A DNA stretch of 64,000 nucleotides. It comes from Entomospira culicis (GTDB lineage Bacteria; Spirochaetota; Spirochaetia; WRBN01). The stretch spans positions 193,433-257,432 of the forward strand of contig NZ_CP118181.1 of assembly GCF_028748145.1 (NCBI RefSeq), read 5' to 3'. The notes under the pieces were generated by a model. That model was given only the letters and a program-made list of their open reading frames with translations. It was not told the DNA's origin and searched no databases. The position numbers and the translations under genes were made by a program. Of the stretch, positions 23,334 to 31,590 are shown piece after piece. Positions within the stretch are counted from its first letter, which is position 1. The number at the start of each line of letters is the position of its first letter.

Positions 23334-23984
23334 CTAACGATTATCTCCTGTGTGGGCAAGGAGCGTTAAGAGATCGTCAAACACCTTGTCCATATCTTGG
23401 GAGCTATCCAAATCGGTAAGGAGCTGTTTATTTTTATAGTACTCAATGAGGGGCTGTGTTTCGGAGGCATAGACGGTAAGGCGATGTTTAATGGCCTCGG
23501 GTTGGTCGTCTTTGCGCACGATGAGTGCATGTCCACAGTGGTCGCAAATGCCCTCTTTTTGGGGAGGAAAGTCGTTTTTATGGAAGCTTGCGTTACAGTG
23601 AGGGCAGACAAGTCGTCCGCTGAGTCTGGCGATGATGACCGTTTGTGGCACAACAAAATTGATCGCTTGGTCGATGGTAGAGATCGTAGCTAGAGCGTCG
23701 GCTTGTGCAAGCGTACGCGGAAAGCCATCTAAAATATAGCCATGGTGCGCATCTTCTCTGCCTAAGCGATCGGCGACTAAGGCGATGGTAAGGGCATCGG
23801 GTACGAGTGCGCCACTACTAAGAATCGACTTTACCTCATTGCCAAGAGGCGTTTCATTTTTAATATTCTCTCGAAAAATGTCGCCCGTAGAGATGTGGGG
23901 AATGCCCATATGAACGGCTAATCGTTGCGCCATTGTGCCTTTTCCCGCACCGGGGGAGCCTAAAAAAATCAACTTATGCTTCAT
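23334..23984 (-). CDS. adk: Adenylate kinase, zinc-LID type
   Basis: 216 residues. P-loop GSPGAGKGT (about 8-16), DGFPRT (about 84-89), and a LID domain of the long type with a four-Cys zinc site: CPHC and CDHC (about 129-132 and 149-152). It keeps AMP, ADP and ATP in balance. The ATG overlaps the stop of the small zinc-ribbon gene (ATGA). A longer frame start inside that gene is rejected. Confidence 0.95.
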   Translation of the reverse strand: MKHKLIFLGSPGAGKGTMAQRLAVHMGIPHISTGDIFRENIKNETPLGNEVKSILSSGALVPDALTIALVADRLGREDAHHGYILDGFPRTLAQADALATISTIDQAINFVVPQTVIIARLSGRLVCPHCNASFHKNDFPPQKEGICDHCGHALIVRKDDQPEAIKHRLTVYASETQPLIEYYKNKQLLTDLDSSQDMDKVFDDLLTLLAHTGDNR

Positions 23985-24247
23985 TGTTTCTCCTGTGGTT
24001 GATGCGTAATTTGCACTACGCACTTGTATGAACCAAATTGTTTAAAAATATAGCGAATTTTACACTCACTACTACAGTAGTGGCGTCGAGAGAGCGTGAG
24101 GACAAAGGGACGATGGCAGTTGATACATAAGCGATACTTCTGCTCGCAGGTAGCACTGCAAAAGACGACAAGATCGTCCTTCTTCTTTAGATAAGAGCCA
24201 CATGTTAGACAACGTTTGTAATATTTGTTTAGAATCCATTCACTCAC
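23981..24247 (-). CDS. Small zinc-ribbon/zinc-finger protein
   Basis: 88 residues with a GTG start, or 100 with a TTG start at 24283. Eight Cys in paired motifs: CLTCG, FCSATC, LCINC, YCSSEC. This looks like two treble-clef or zinc-ribbon units, as in Zn-finger DUFs near ribosome and rRNA genes. The TTG start would lie on the -35 box of a promoter (TTGATA-17-TACACT), so GTG is preferred, seven bases after the -10. The stop overlaps the adk ATG by 4 bp, so the pair is coupled. No functional call. Confidence 0.6.
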   Translation of the reverse strand: MSEWILNKYYKRCLTCGSYLKKKDDLVVFCSATCEQKYRLCINCHRPFVLTLSRRHYCSSECKIRYIFKQFGSYKCVVQITHQPQEKQ

Positions 24248-24254
24248 ATATTCT

Positions 24255-24283
24255 AGTGTACATGAAAAAAATGCTTTTATCAA
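24255..24283 (-). promoter_or_regulatory. Promoter of the zinc-ribbon/adk/rlmN unit
   Basis: TTGATA (24278-24283), 17-bp spacer, TACACT (24255-24260). The GTG start at 24247 begins eight bases after the -10. Confidence 0.6.
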
Positions 24284-24312
24284 GAGATTTTCGGCATAAA
24301 AGATCGATATTA

Positions 24313-25410
24313 TTAGGATGCATGGAAAATTTCATACTCCTCGATGCTAGAGAGCCCAATATCTTGCCAATTGAGGTGTTCTGCCACGTGCATAATCAAT
24401 TTAACGGCGATTTCGGGCATGAGGGCAAGGCTACAAGATTCTCGTTCGTGGGTTTCAAAGAGATTCTCAGGATGTTCCCCAAATTCATAGAAATTTTTTC
24501 GCGTCATGGTCGCGCCTCTTCCGCCTAAATCAAATGCGATGGGCGTAATAATCTCGCTAATGCCACGCGTACCAGTAAAGGTGAGTTGAACCATCTTATT
24601 ACTATTAATGCTGGTGGTGCTTTGGGTGTAGTGCATATTTTTACTGCGCCACTCGATGCCACCTTGGAGGGTATCAATTGCCGAGATCACCTGTTCGATG
24701 CTAGCTAGACGGGAAGGATCGTCGTTATGGGTTTTGGTGTTGATTTTGGCATAGCGGATGGGAAAGTACGACAAAAATCCTTTGCCAGGCAGGTCTAGGC
24801 GTGCTTGGTGGGCAAGCAACTGGAGCACAAATTGGCTATCGCGATGGTGCACTGGCAGGTGAAGAAGCTCTTTTTCTGGCGAGATAGTAATACGCAGTAG
24901 CCCCATGCGTGAGCGCGTGCCCATGCCCATGCCATAGGCAATGGAGGGCGAGGGATAGCCACGGGTAAGCAGTGCATGACAAAGTTGTCCCGCATCGCCT
25001 CTTGCGCCAATCAGGGAGATAAGATGCATTTCGGTGCTTAAGAGTTGCTCAATCACTTGGCGCTTGAGCGAACTTGTCTCCATCTCTGCGTGTTGGTAGA
25101 TGTGCGTGTAGAGCGTAACGGCTTGACTAAGCACCGAGCCACGTCCGGGTACGAGAAGATAAAGATCGTCTACGAGTGTCTGGAGGTAGAGAAGCTCTAA
25201 CTCGTAAGGAACGTAAAGCTCAAAGATATCTTGTTGTTCGTCTTTGGTTTGGATACGCGTTTGCCAAAATTTTTTAGGGGGAATGGTGGCACTGCGCGCA
25301 CTCTGGGTAAGCACATAGGGGCTTTTGAGCTTGGTGAGGGTGGCGATTGCCTCTTCTTGAAGTGCGTGGTTGAGAGTGAGGGTGATTTTAATGAGTTGAT
25401 GTGGGTGCAT
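24313..25410 (-). CDS. Tandem PII-like signal protein next to DUF1538
   Basis: 365 residues. Two segments look like PII-type ferredoxin folds: about 1-115 (ends in LLVPGRGSVLSQAV, reminiscent of the P-G-x-G turn) and about 135-235 (GMGMGTRSRMGLLRITISPEKELLHLPV, then LDLPGKGFLSYFPI, where KG..., EKE and PGKG match the PII-like pattern). The remaining 130 residues (IEWRSKNM, GTRGISEIITPIAFD) are not recognised. Its ATG overlaps the TAA of the DUF1538 gene (TAATG), so both are coupled and likely work together. PII relation is inferred from pattern, not proven. Confidence 0.5.
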   Translation of the reverse strand: MHPHQLIKITLTLNHALQEEAIATLTKLKSPYVLTQSARSATIPPKKFWQTRIQTKDEQQDIFELYVPYELELLYLQTLVDDLYLLVPGRGSVLSQAVTLYTHIYQHAEMETSSLKRQVIEQLLSTEMHLISLIGARGDAGQLCHALLTRGYPSPSIAYGMGMGTRSRMGLLRITISPEKELLHLPVHHRDSQFVLQLLAHQARLDLPGKGFLSYFPIRYAKINTKTHNDDPSRLASIEQVISAIDTLQGGIEWRSKNMHYTQSTTSINSNKMVQLTFTGTRGISEIITPIAFDLGGRGATMTRKNFYEFGEHPENLFETHERESCSLALMPEIAVKLIMHVAEHLNWQDIGLSSIEEYEIFHAS

Positions 25411-27263
25411 TATTGCGATCCTCCCGCTTGTTTGAGTCGGCGTTGTTGAATCTTCTCGCCAAGACTGATGGTTAGTAAGATAAGAATGGGGATAGTAGCA
25501 CCGAGGGTTAAAAAGCCAAATTGTTCGCTACTTTGAAAGTATTGATTTAAGCCCAATCCTACGGCGATAACCAGAGGCACCGTAATTGGCCCAGTGGCGA
25601 CACCGGCGGCATCCCACGCAATTGCCATGTATGTACTTTCGCTGAATATGGTTAAGAGAAGAGCAATGGTATAGAGAGGCAAAAGAATCAAGATAAAGGG
25701 GATATCAAACATCATCCGCAACACGCCAATTGCCAGACCAATGCCCACCCCTAGCGCGACTTGCTTGATGAGCTGTGCTTTAGGAAAACTACCGGCAGTC
25801 AGTTCAGAGAGGGTGTTGGCAAGCGCATGCAGGGTAGGTTCGGCAACCACAGCGCCAAAGCCAAGAAGAACAAAAAAGGCAAAAAAGAGTGCCATTTTAC
25901 CCCAAGGCAGGGCAATTTCCTCCTCAAAGATGGGGTGATCAGCGCGTAGATGATAGGTCTTTTGTTCGGCATCGTAGAGCGCTTCTTCAAAGGGAATGTA
26001 ATTTATCTTATCATCTATAACCAACGGGAAGAAGGCAACACGTTCGCCATCTGCCTTTGGGAAGTATGCTAGTTGATCGATTTGGAAATTTTCGATAGTT
26101 TTAGGCGGAGCTTCGGTAGGCTTAATAATACTAGAGACGTTCGCCCCTACGCCTTGCCCAAGGGGCGTGAGACCGGTTTGGATGCCGTAGTTAAGGAAGA
26201 ACATGCCCACAATGCTAAAGAGAACGCCCAGTACTTTTTCATCGATGAGGTTGGGCTTTTTGCGGATAAAGAGCATGATAATTACGACCAACGCTAAGAC
26301 TAAAGGCCCTACCGCCGTGATGGCCGCGCCTAATTGGCTGAGGAAGAGCTGTAGATGTTCGGAGAGTTGGCTTAGCCAAGACGTATCGATGTGCTCTAGG
26401 GTGTTAGCGGTAAAGATACTGGCTTTTGGGTCTTGTAAAAATATTTCTAATGTCTCTTGTGGATGGGGCATACGGTTGCGTAAGAGCAGGCTCAAGGTTA
26501 AAAGTGCATTGATAGGGCCTAAGTTGGCAAGGGTAACAATGCCTAAGCCGTTGCTGTCGGAGTTGCTACCGGTGGTGCGATTGATTCCTAACCCAAAGGC
26601 GATGATAAGCGGAACGGTAACTGCGCCCGTAGCGATACCGCCTGCATCCCACGCTAAGGCGACCATTGGGCGTGAGCGAGGGTCGAGGTAGGCGATAATG
26701 GAGAGGGTGAGGGCAAGTAAGAGGAGGGTAATGATAAAGGCTTTAAGCGAGAGATTCTTCAGTGTCATAAGGCTACCGGCAAGCATGGCAAAGCCTACGC
26801 CAAAGCCTAGCGCAAGGATAAAGAGAAAATTATTTTCATTAAAGAGATAGTAAAGTAGCGGTGCTTGATGCATGGGGATAAAGTTTGCCACACTTTGGAG
26901 CACCACCATAGCAGGCTCGGCAAGGGTTGCTAGCGCACCGAGGGCGAAGGCTAAGCCTAGCGTGATGGTGAGGGGCGTTTTATTGGGAAGTTCGGCACCA
27001 GCCATCTCGGCGAGGGGCATGACGCTAAGAAAAAGACCCTCTAAAAAGAACGCAAGCCCTAAGACGACTGCGACTAAGCCTATAAAAATGACAAGAGGAT
27101 TATTGAGGGAGTTGCCAAGGATAAATACTTGAAATATAATAAGATATAGCGAAATAAAGCTAATAGCTTTAAGCTGTGCAGATACCTTTTTTTGGGCGTA
27201 TCCACCTAGGAGCGTCATCGCTTGCGTGGGGGTGATGGTGATTTTTTGATATTTTGCGTTCAT
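25410..27263 (-). CDS. DUF1538 integral membrane protein (duplicated domain)
   Basis: 617 residues, about 14 membrane helices, made of two homologous halves. Each has the DUF1538 pattern: first PLAEMAGAELP and ALATLAEPAMVVLQ, later WDAGGIATGAVTVPLIIAFGLGI; second FGAVVAEPTLHALA and WDAAGVATGPITVPLVIAVGLGL. Such inverted or tandem repeats suggest a transporter or channel, but the substrate of the family is not known to me. Promoter TTGATT-17-TATTAT ends 9 bases before the ATG; no RBS is visible. The coupled PII-like protein suggests gating by a nucleotide or 2-oxoglutarate-type signal. Confidence 0.75.
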   Translation of the reverse strand: MNAKYQKITITPTQAMTLLGGYAQKKVSAQLKAISFISLYLIIFQVFILGNSLNNPLVIFIGLVAVVLGLAFFLEGLFLSVMPLAEMAGAELPNKTPLTITLGLAFALGALATLAEPAMVVLQSVANFIPMHQAPLLYYLFNENNFLFILALGFGVGFAMLAGSLMTLKNLSLKAFIITLLLLALTLSIIAYLDPRSRPMVALAWDAGGIATGAVTVPLIIAFGLGINRTTGSNSDSNGLGIVTLANLGPINALLTLSLLLRNRMPHPQETLEIFLQDPKASIFTANTLEHIDTSWLSQLSEHLQLFLSQLGAAITAVGPLVLALVVIIMLFIRKKPNLIDEKVLGVLFSIVGMFFLNYGIQTGLTPLGQGVGANVSSIIKPTEAPPKTIENFQIDQLAYFPKADGERVAFFPLVIDDKINYIPFEEALYDAEQKTYHLRADHPIFEEEIALPWGKMALFFAFFVLLGFGAVVAEPTLHALANTLSELTAGSFPKAQLIKQVALGVGIGLAIGVLRMMFDIPFILILLPLYTIALLLTIFSESTYMAIAWDAAGVATGPITVPLVIAVGLGLNQYFQSSEQFGFLTLGATIPILILLTISLGEKIQQRRLKQAGGSQ

Positions 27264-27272
27264 ACGTTACAT

Positions 27273-27301
27273 ATAATAACACGATTTGCAAAAAAAATCA
27301 A
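27273..27301 (-). promoter_or_regulatory. Promoter of the DUF1538 gene
   Basis: TTGATT (27296-27301), 17-bp spacer, TATTAT (27273-27278); nine bases from the -10 to the ATG. Confidence 0.55.
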
Positions 27302-28281
27302 TGCAATTTTTCTTGATTGATATAAGGAAAAGTTGCCTGTAGGGCGCGAGCAAAGTCGGTACGCCAGAGGCTCCATTGATGTCCTGCACTTGGGGTTACA
27401 AAGATTTTGGCGTGGGGGACGTGTTCTGTAAAGAAGTCGTGGAGAAAGCGCGTGCCAGAATCGGTGATGGGGTCGGCGTCGCCATAGAAGAGGAGAATAT
27501 CGAGCTCTGCAAGCCGATCAGGTCGGCGCTCATGGAGGTAGGGATAGGTTTTGGGGATGAAGAGCAGGGCATTGAAGGGTTGTGCCTCCCCGGCAAAGGC
27601 AAAGGCGCGATATTGAATGACGTTTCTAAGAACGATGCGCTCTCGCCAATTACCGGGGGTAGCATCGGGGTGGGTCTCGGGATTTAAGGGCGAAGGCAGA
27701 AAGAGCGCTGGGGAGAAGAGCCATAGGTGGGCAAAGGTATCGCTATGATGGAATGCATAATTGAGGGCGCCAAAGCCACCCATACTAATGCCTGCGATGA
27801 CACGTTTTTGCGGGTCGGTAGAGATGGCGTAGTAGAGGGCGATGTGAGGTAGGAGATCGTGAAAGAAGGCGCTCTCAATCGAGCCAAAGGCTTCGGAGTC
27901 TACCCACCAGCTCTGACGAAAACCATTGGGAAAGACCACAATTACGGGATCAATCAGGTTTTTTTCAATTAAGTCATTAATAAGTGACGCGAATTTCTTA
28001 GTCTCAAAGCTCTTGTCGGTATTGAACATGCCGTGGAGCATAAAGATGACGGGATACTTCTCCTCTGGATGCTCGCTCACCACCTTAGGTAAATAAATGC
28101 TATAACGCCACTCATTTTTGAGCGTGGGCGAGAAGAAGGCGCGATGATGAATCTGTTGCGCCATAAGTTTAGGAGTAAATATCATAAAAATCACCAAGAA
28201 CAAGGAAACATTAAGACCCAGCCATGCGGATCTTTGCAGAAACGTATCAGAACGATTATCGCCTAAAATAAGAGAGACCAT
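27298..28281 (-). CDS. Esterase-like alpha/beta hydrolase (esterase D family)
   Basis: 327 residues, with a membrane helix or signal anchor near residues 20-42. The nucleophile elbow is GISMGGFG (about 153), the acid is likely the Asp in FYGDADPI (about 258), and the His is SAGHQWSLWR (about 303), completing a Ser-Asp-His triad of the putative-esterase family (S-formylglutathione hydrolase, antigen 85, enterochelin-esterase type). An oxyanion region MLHGMF follows the usual form. The substrate is unknown. The start lies eight bases after a -10 box, suggesting a leaderless mRNA. Confidence 0.85.
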   Translation of the reverse strand: MVSLILGDNRSDTFLQRSAWLGLNVSLFLVIFMIFTPKLMAQQIHHRAFFSPTLKNEWRYSIYLPKVVSEHPEEKYPVIFMLHGMFNTDKSFETKKFASLINDLIEKNLIDPVIVVFPNGFRQSWWVDSEAFGSIESAFFHDLLPHIALYYAISTDPQKRVIAGISMGGFGALNYAFHHSDTFAHLWLFSPALFLPSPLNPETHPDATPGNWRERIVLRNVIQYRAFAFAGEAQPFNALLFIPKTYPYLHERRPDRLAELDILLFYGDADPITDSGTRFLHDFFTEHVPHAKIFVTPSAGHQWSLWRTDFARALQATFPYINQEKLH

Positions 28282-28289
28282 ATCACTCT

Positions 28290-28318
28290 AGTTTACATGA
28301 TATCCATAAAAAAAGCAA
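28290..28318 (-). promoter_or_regulatory. Promoter of the esterase gene
   Basis: TTGCTT (28313-28318), 17-bp spacer, TAAACT (28290-28295). Eight bases to the ATG. Confidence 0.5.
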
Positions 28319-28336
28319 GAGTTTGGCAATTTTTAG

Positions 28337-28365
28337 TTGACAAAAATAGGGAATCTTGCCATAAT
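28337..28365 (+). promoter_or_regulatory. Promoter of the SurA/PpiD-like gene
   Basis: Perfect -35 TTGACA (28337-28342), 17-bp spacer, CATAAT (28360-28365). This shows that start codons further upstream in the frame cannot be used. Confidence 0.8.
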
Positions 28366-28423
28366 AGAGAAGATTGTAGCGATGCAAGCATTCATAAATA
28401 TTGTCCAAAAAGAGATAGGAACC

Positions 28424-30031
28424 ATGTCGAAGAGTAAGAGTCCCAAAACATTAGAAAAAGCCCCTTCCGCACAGGAACATGTTATCCCCATGCCTAAAAA
28501 GAGTGGTAGAAGTACGGTCATTGGCTGGATGCTACTGGTGATGATTGTTGCCTCTTTTGTGGTTGCCCCACTTTTTGCCGTGCTTGCTAGTGGTGGCGTT
28601 AATCAAGCGAAATTTGGTCAATACGGCTCGCGTACGGTTGCCTTTACGCAGGGTAGTAGAATGGCGCGTATCTTTGAGGAAGATCGACAACGTATTGCTT
28701 CTCAGATAAACGATCAAAATGCATATATGATTATTCCCATGCTTCTTGAGCGATCGTTTGAACAGGCAATGATGCAGGAGGCTTGGCTTGATGAGGCGCA
28801 GCGTGCCGGTGTCTTGGTGAGTACCGAAGAGGTGGCGCGTGTTTTACGGGATATGGGCGTAACGAACACGATGCTCGCCAATATGAGTGTTGTTGATCGC
28901 AGTTCTCAGTTTGATAGTCAGCGTCAAGCTTTGAGTGTCCGTCAATTTCAGTCTGGCGCAATGGACGGTATCGCACGTGATCCAGCTTTTAGTCAGCTTA
29001 TGTTAAACCCGATGCAAAAAGAGCGTCAAGTTTCTATTGCTTATTTACCATATAGTTCCCTTTCTGATGAATTTCTCGCCGATTATGCTACTGCACATCA
29101 GGATCTTTTCCAAAAATGGTATTTGCGTCGCTATGTGCACACGGGTGATTTAGCTAGCGCGCAAGAGGTTCATCAGAAGTTACTTTCCGGTGAGGTGAGT
29201 GTCGAGCTCTTAGCCTCGGCGCAGGCAAGCACGCCGTTTAGTCGCGATGTCTATGCCGCGCAAGGTGGTTTGATGGGTGCGCAATATTTTTATCAACTCC
29301 AACAACAGACGGGAATGGATCGCTCTGAGCTTTTGCCTCTGCTTTCGGCTTTACGCGAGGGGGATGTTACCGAGCCTCTGCCCTTTATCCAAGGATTTAC
29401 CGATGAGGAGAGTTATCTCTTTTATCAGCTTGAAGGTGTTCCCCAAGCCATTGATATGAGCGATGAGTTAGACAAAAATGCGCTTCTCACCTATCTCATT
29501 GAGCGGGATCGCGATACGTTGTCGCAACATTTTGGTGCACTTTTACAGCCACTTCAAGGATCGCAAGAAGATTTTACCTCTTTTATGACGGGTCTCAATG
29601 CTACGGTGGGCGATAGCGATTACTTTTCTATGGTCTATGGCTTGAATATGCAGGGGAGCTACTCGCCCTATCAGGGGCTAATTACTTCCTTTGAGCAGGC
29701 GTTCCCTTCCTTGGAGAATTCTACAATTCAATCGCTGATGCGTAGTCGTGAATTTTTCCAGCAAGCGTTTAATGCTCCGCTCAATGCATCCCCTACACTA
29801 ATCCTCTTAGGCAATGGGGTGGCTTACTTTACTCCTATTGCCGAACGCACCTATCAGGCGCTCAATATGCAAGAAGATCTCTATTATATGGAGGCATTTG
29901 TGCGCATGCAGAGTGAACTTGGGATGCAAGAGTATTTTAAAAATTCTTCTCGCTACCGTGATGGTGCTTTTGAGCGCGCTTTAGCCCGCTTTATGAAGCA
30001 GACGGGAGTGATTGCCCCTAATCGTTCTTAA
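28424..30031 (+). CDS. SurA/PpiD-like membrane-anchored chaperone
   Basis: 535 residues. A basic N-terminus, one membrane helix (about residues 33-58), then SurA_N-like helices (LLERSFEQAMMQEAWLDEAQRAGVLVSTEEVARVL) and a middle region resembling a parvulin (PpiC) domain with weak or absent catalytic residues (DLASAQEVHQKLLSGEVSVELLA; TEPLPFIQGF). The long helical C-terminus is unusual. It probably helps fold exported proteins, but isomerase activity is doubtful. RBS AGATAGGA is close to the ATG, and the promoter is just upstream. Six bp before the next gene. Confidence 0.7.
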   Translation: MSKSKSPKTLEKAPSAQEHVIPMPKKSGRSTVIGWMLLVMIVASFVVAPLFAVLASGGVNQAKFGQYGSRTVAFTQGSRMARIFEEDRQRIASQINDQNAYMIIPMLLERSFEQAMMQEAWLDEAQRAGVLVSTEEVARVLRDMGVTNTMLANMSVVDRSSQFDSQRQALSVRQFQSGAMDGIARDPAFSQLMLNPMQKERQVSIAYLPYSSLSDEFLADYATAHQDLFQKWYLRRYVHTGDLASAQEVHQKLLSGEVSVELLASAQASTPFSRDVYAAQGGLMGAQYFYQLQQQTGMDRSELLPLLSALREGDVTEPLPFIQGFTDEESYLFYQLEGVPQAIDMSDELDKNALLTYLIERDRDTLSQHFGALLQPLQGSQEDFTSFMTGLNATVGDSDYFSMVYGLNMQGSYSPYQGLITSFEQAFPSLENSTIQSLMRSREFFQQAFNAPLNASPTLILLGNGVAYFTPIAERTYQALNMQEDLYYMEAFVRMQSELGMQEYFKNSSRYRDGAFERALARFMKQTGVIAPNRS

Positions 30032-30036
30032 CCCCA

Positions 30037-31554
30037 ATGCAACTAGAGATGATTCGCGCTCTCGATGGCGATACCCTTCGCTATCAAGGGCGTTATCTCT
30101 ACTCTTCACGCTATCCACAACGCCAAGCGCTCTCGCGCTTCCCCTCTATTTTATCGCCTAACACATTGTATGTAGTGGTTAGCCCGTTGCTTCACTATGG
30201 ATTATTTGAATTTGTTTCGCAAGTCCCTGATAACTCGGCTATCATCTGCTTAGAGTTGGATGCAACCTTAGCCCAGTTTCACCGTTCCTATCGATTAAAA
30301 GAAACACTAAATTTTCGCTACTTGGAGACGATGGATTCTTATCTGGTGGAGCATTGGCTGAAGGATTGGGAATTCTTGGCACTCAAGACGCTTGTGGTGA
30401 TCTATGCCTCGGCGGGACACCAACACTTACTTGCTAATTATACGCAGTTTATGGATAGTATCAAGGTTTTGGTAGAGCAACAGCATAAGAATGCGCAAAT
30501 GTTACAACGGGTGCATCGGCGATGGTTGCGTAATTGCATTAAACAGCTTGCTTCTGCGCCAGTAACGTATACGACGTTACCTCGAATGGAGCGCCCGATT
30601 GTGGTAGTGGGTGCGGGGTTGACGTTGGAGTACGCTCGCGATTGGTTGGCAGAGCGTGCTGGATCGTACTATGTGATTGCTGTGGACACTGCCTTGCCGG
30701 CGCTGATGGCGTATGGGATTACGCCCGATTTGATGATTTGCTTAGAGGCGAGTGTGATCAATTTGCTCGATTTTATTGGGGTGTACTACCCTGATGTACC
30801 GATGCTCTGCGATCTTAGCGCTCATCCACAAACAAAAAGATTGCATGCGGGGGAGACTTTTTTTACGCTTAGTGACTTTAGCCACGCCTCATTTTATCAG
30901 CGTATTCGTGAGGTGTTTGGTCTACCTAGTTTGATTGCGGGGGGATCGGTGGGCATTACCGCGATTACCCTCGCTCTCCAGATGAGCGATCAACCGATTA
31001 TCCTTTGTGGTATCGACTTTGCTTTTACGTTGGGTAAGAGTCATGCGCGTGGAAGCTATACGCACGCCATGCAGTTGGCTGGTTATCATCGTCTTGTGGG
31101 GATACCCCTGTTGCAGGCAACGCTTGAGCGCCCGTTAGTCAAGGTGCAAGGAGTGCAAGATCATCTACTGGATAGTGATGTGGTGATGCAAAGTTACGCG
31201 CAGATGTTGATCCACAGCACGACAAAGCGGATCTTTACGTTGAATTCGCCTTATGCGATGGCGATGGGATTACCGTTATGGAATGATGAGATTAGCCCGA
31301 TGTTTGCGGAGTCAAAGCCAAAGATAACATGGTCTAGTACCGCGGTGCATCGTGCGGTGCATCGGGCATGGTGCAAGCGAGAGATGACTTTTTTGGAGCA
31401 ATTTATTAACGGGGATCTCTCCTGTTGGCAAGAGCTCTCTTATCTTTTTGTGGGAGAGGAGTATAGTCGCGAGATTGCCCAATCTTCCCAAGCCAAAAGG
31501 CGTGCGATAGAGGTGCTTGGTTGGTGGCAAGCGAGCATGGCATCATCAAAATAA
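30037..31554 (+). CDS. DUF115/MptE-like protein (motility-associated family)
   Basis: 505 residues. The core has VVVGAGLTLEYARDWLAE (Rossmann-like G-A-G) then YYVIAVDTALPALMAYGITPDLMICLEA and IILCGIDFAF, the pattern of the DUF115 / 6-hydroxymethylpterin diphosphokinase MptE-like family, also called motility-associated factor (Maf) glycosyltransferases in bacteria with flagella. In spirochaetes such proteins occur with flagellar genes. It may modify flagellin or another surface protein; its true substrate is not shown by the sequence. It starts 6 bp after the chaperone gene. Confidence 0.7.
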   Translation: MQLEMIRALDGDTLRYQGRYLYSSRYPQRQALSRFPSILSPNTLYVVVSPLLHYGLFEFVSQVPDNSAIICLELDATLAQFHRSYRLKETLNFRYLETMDSYLVEHWLKDWEFLALKTLVVIYASAGHQHLLANYTQFMDSIKVLVEQQHKNAQMLQRVHRRWLRNCIKQLASAPVTYTTLPRMERPIVVVGAGLTLEYARDWLAERAGSYYVIAVDTALPALMAYGITPDLMICLEASVINLLDFIGVYYPDVPMLCDLSAHPQTKRLHAGETFFTLSDFSHASFYQRIREVFGLPSLIAGGSVGITAITLALQMSDQPIILCGIDFAFTLGKSHARGSYTHAMQLAGYHRLVGIPLLQATLERPLVKVQGVQDHLLDSDVVMQSYAQMLIHSTTKRIFTLNSPYAMAMGLPLWNDEISPMFAESKPKITWSSTAVHRAVHRAWCKREMTFLEQFINGDLSCWQELSYLFVGEEYSREIAQSSQAKRRAIEVLGWWQASMASSK

Positions 31555-31590
31555 AACCTTCCTAAGCAGGTATTTAGTAGGAGTATCATC

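Noticed and set aside
26203-26691. A 162-codon plus-strand frame inside the DUF1538 gene
   Set aside because: Shadow frame of a well-supported membrane protein; no RBS or domain.
28337-28424. Longer start of the SurA/PpiD-like gene at 28337
   Set aside because: The TTG is part of the perfect -35 box TTGACA; the -10 is downstream of it, so the codon is not transcribed from this promoter.
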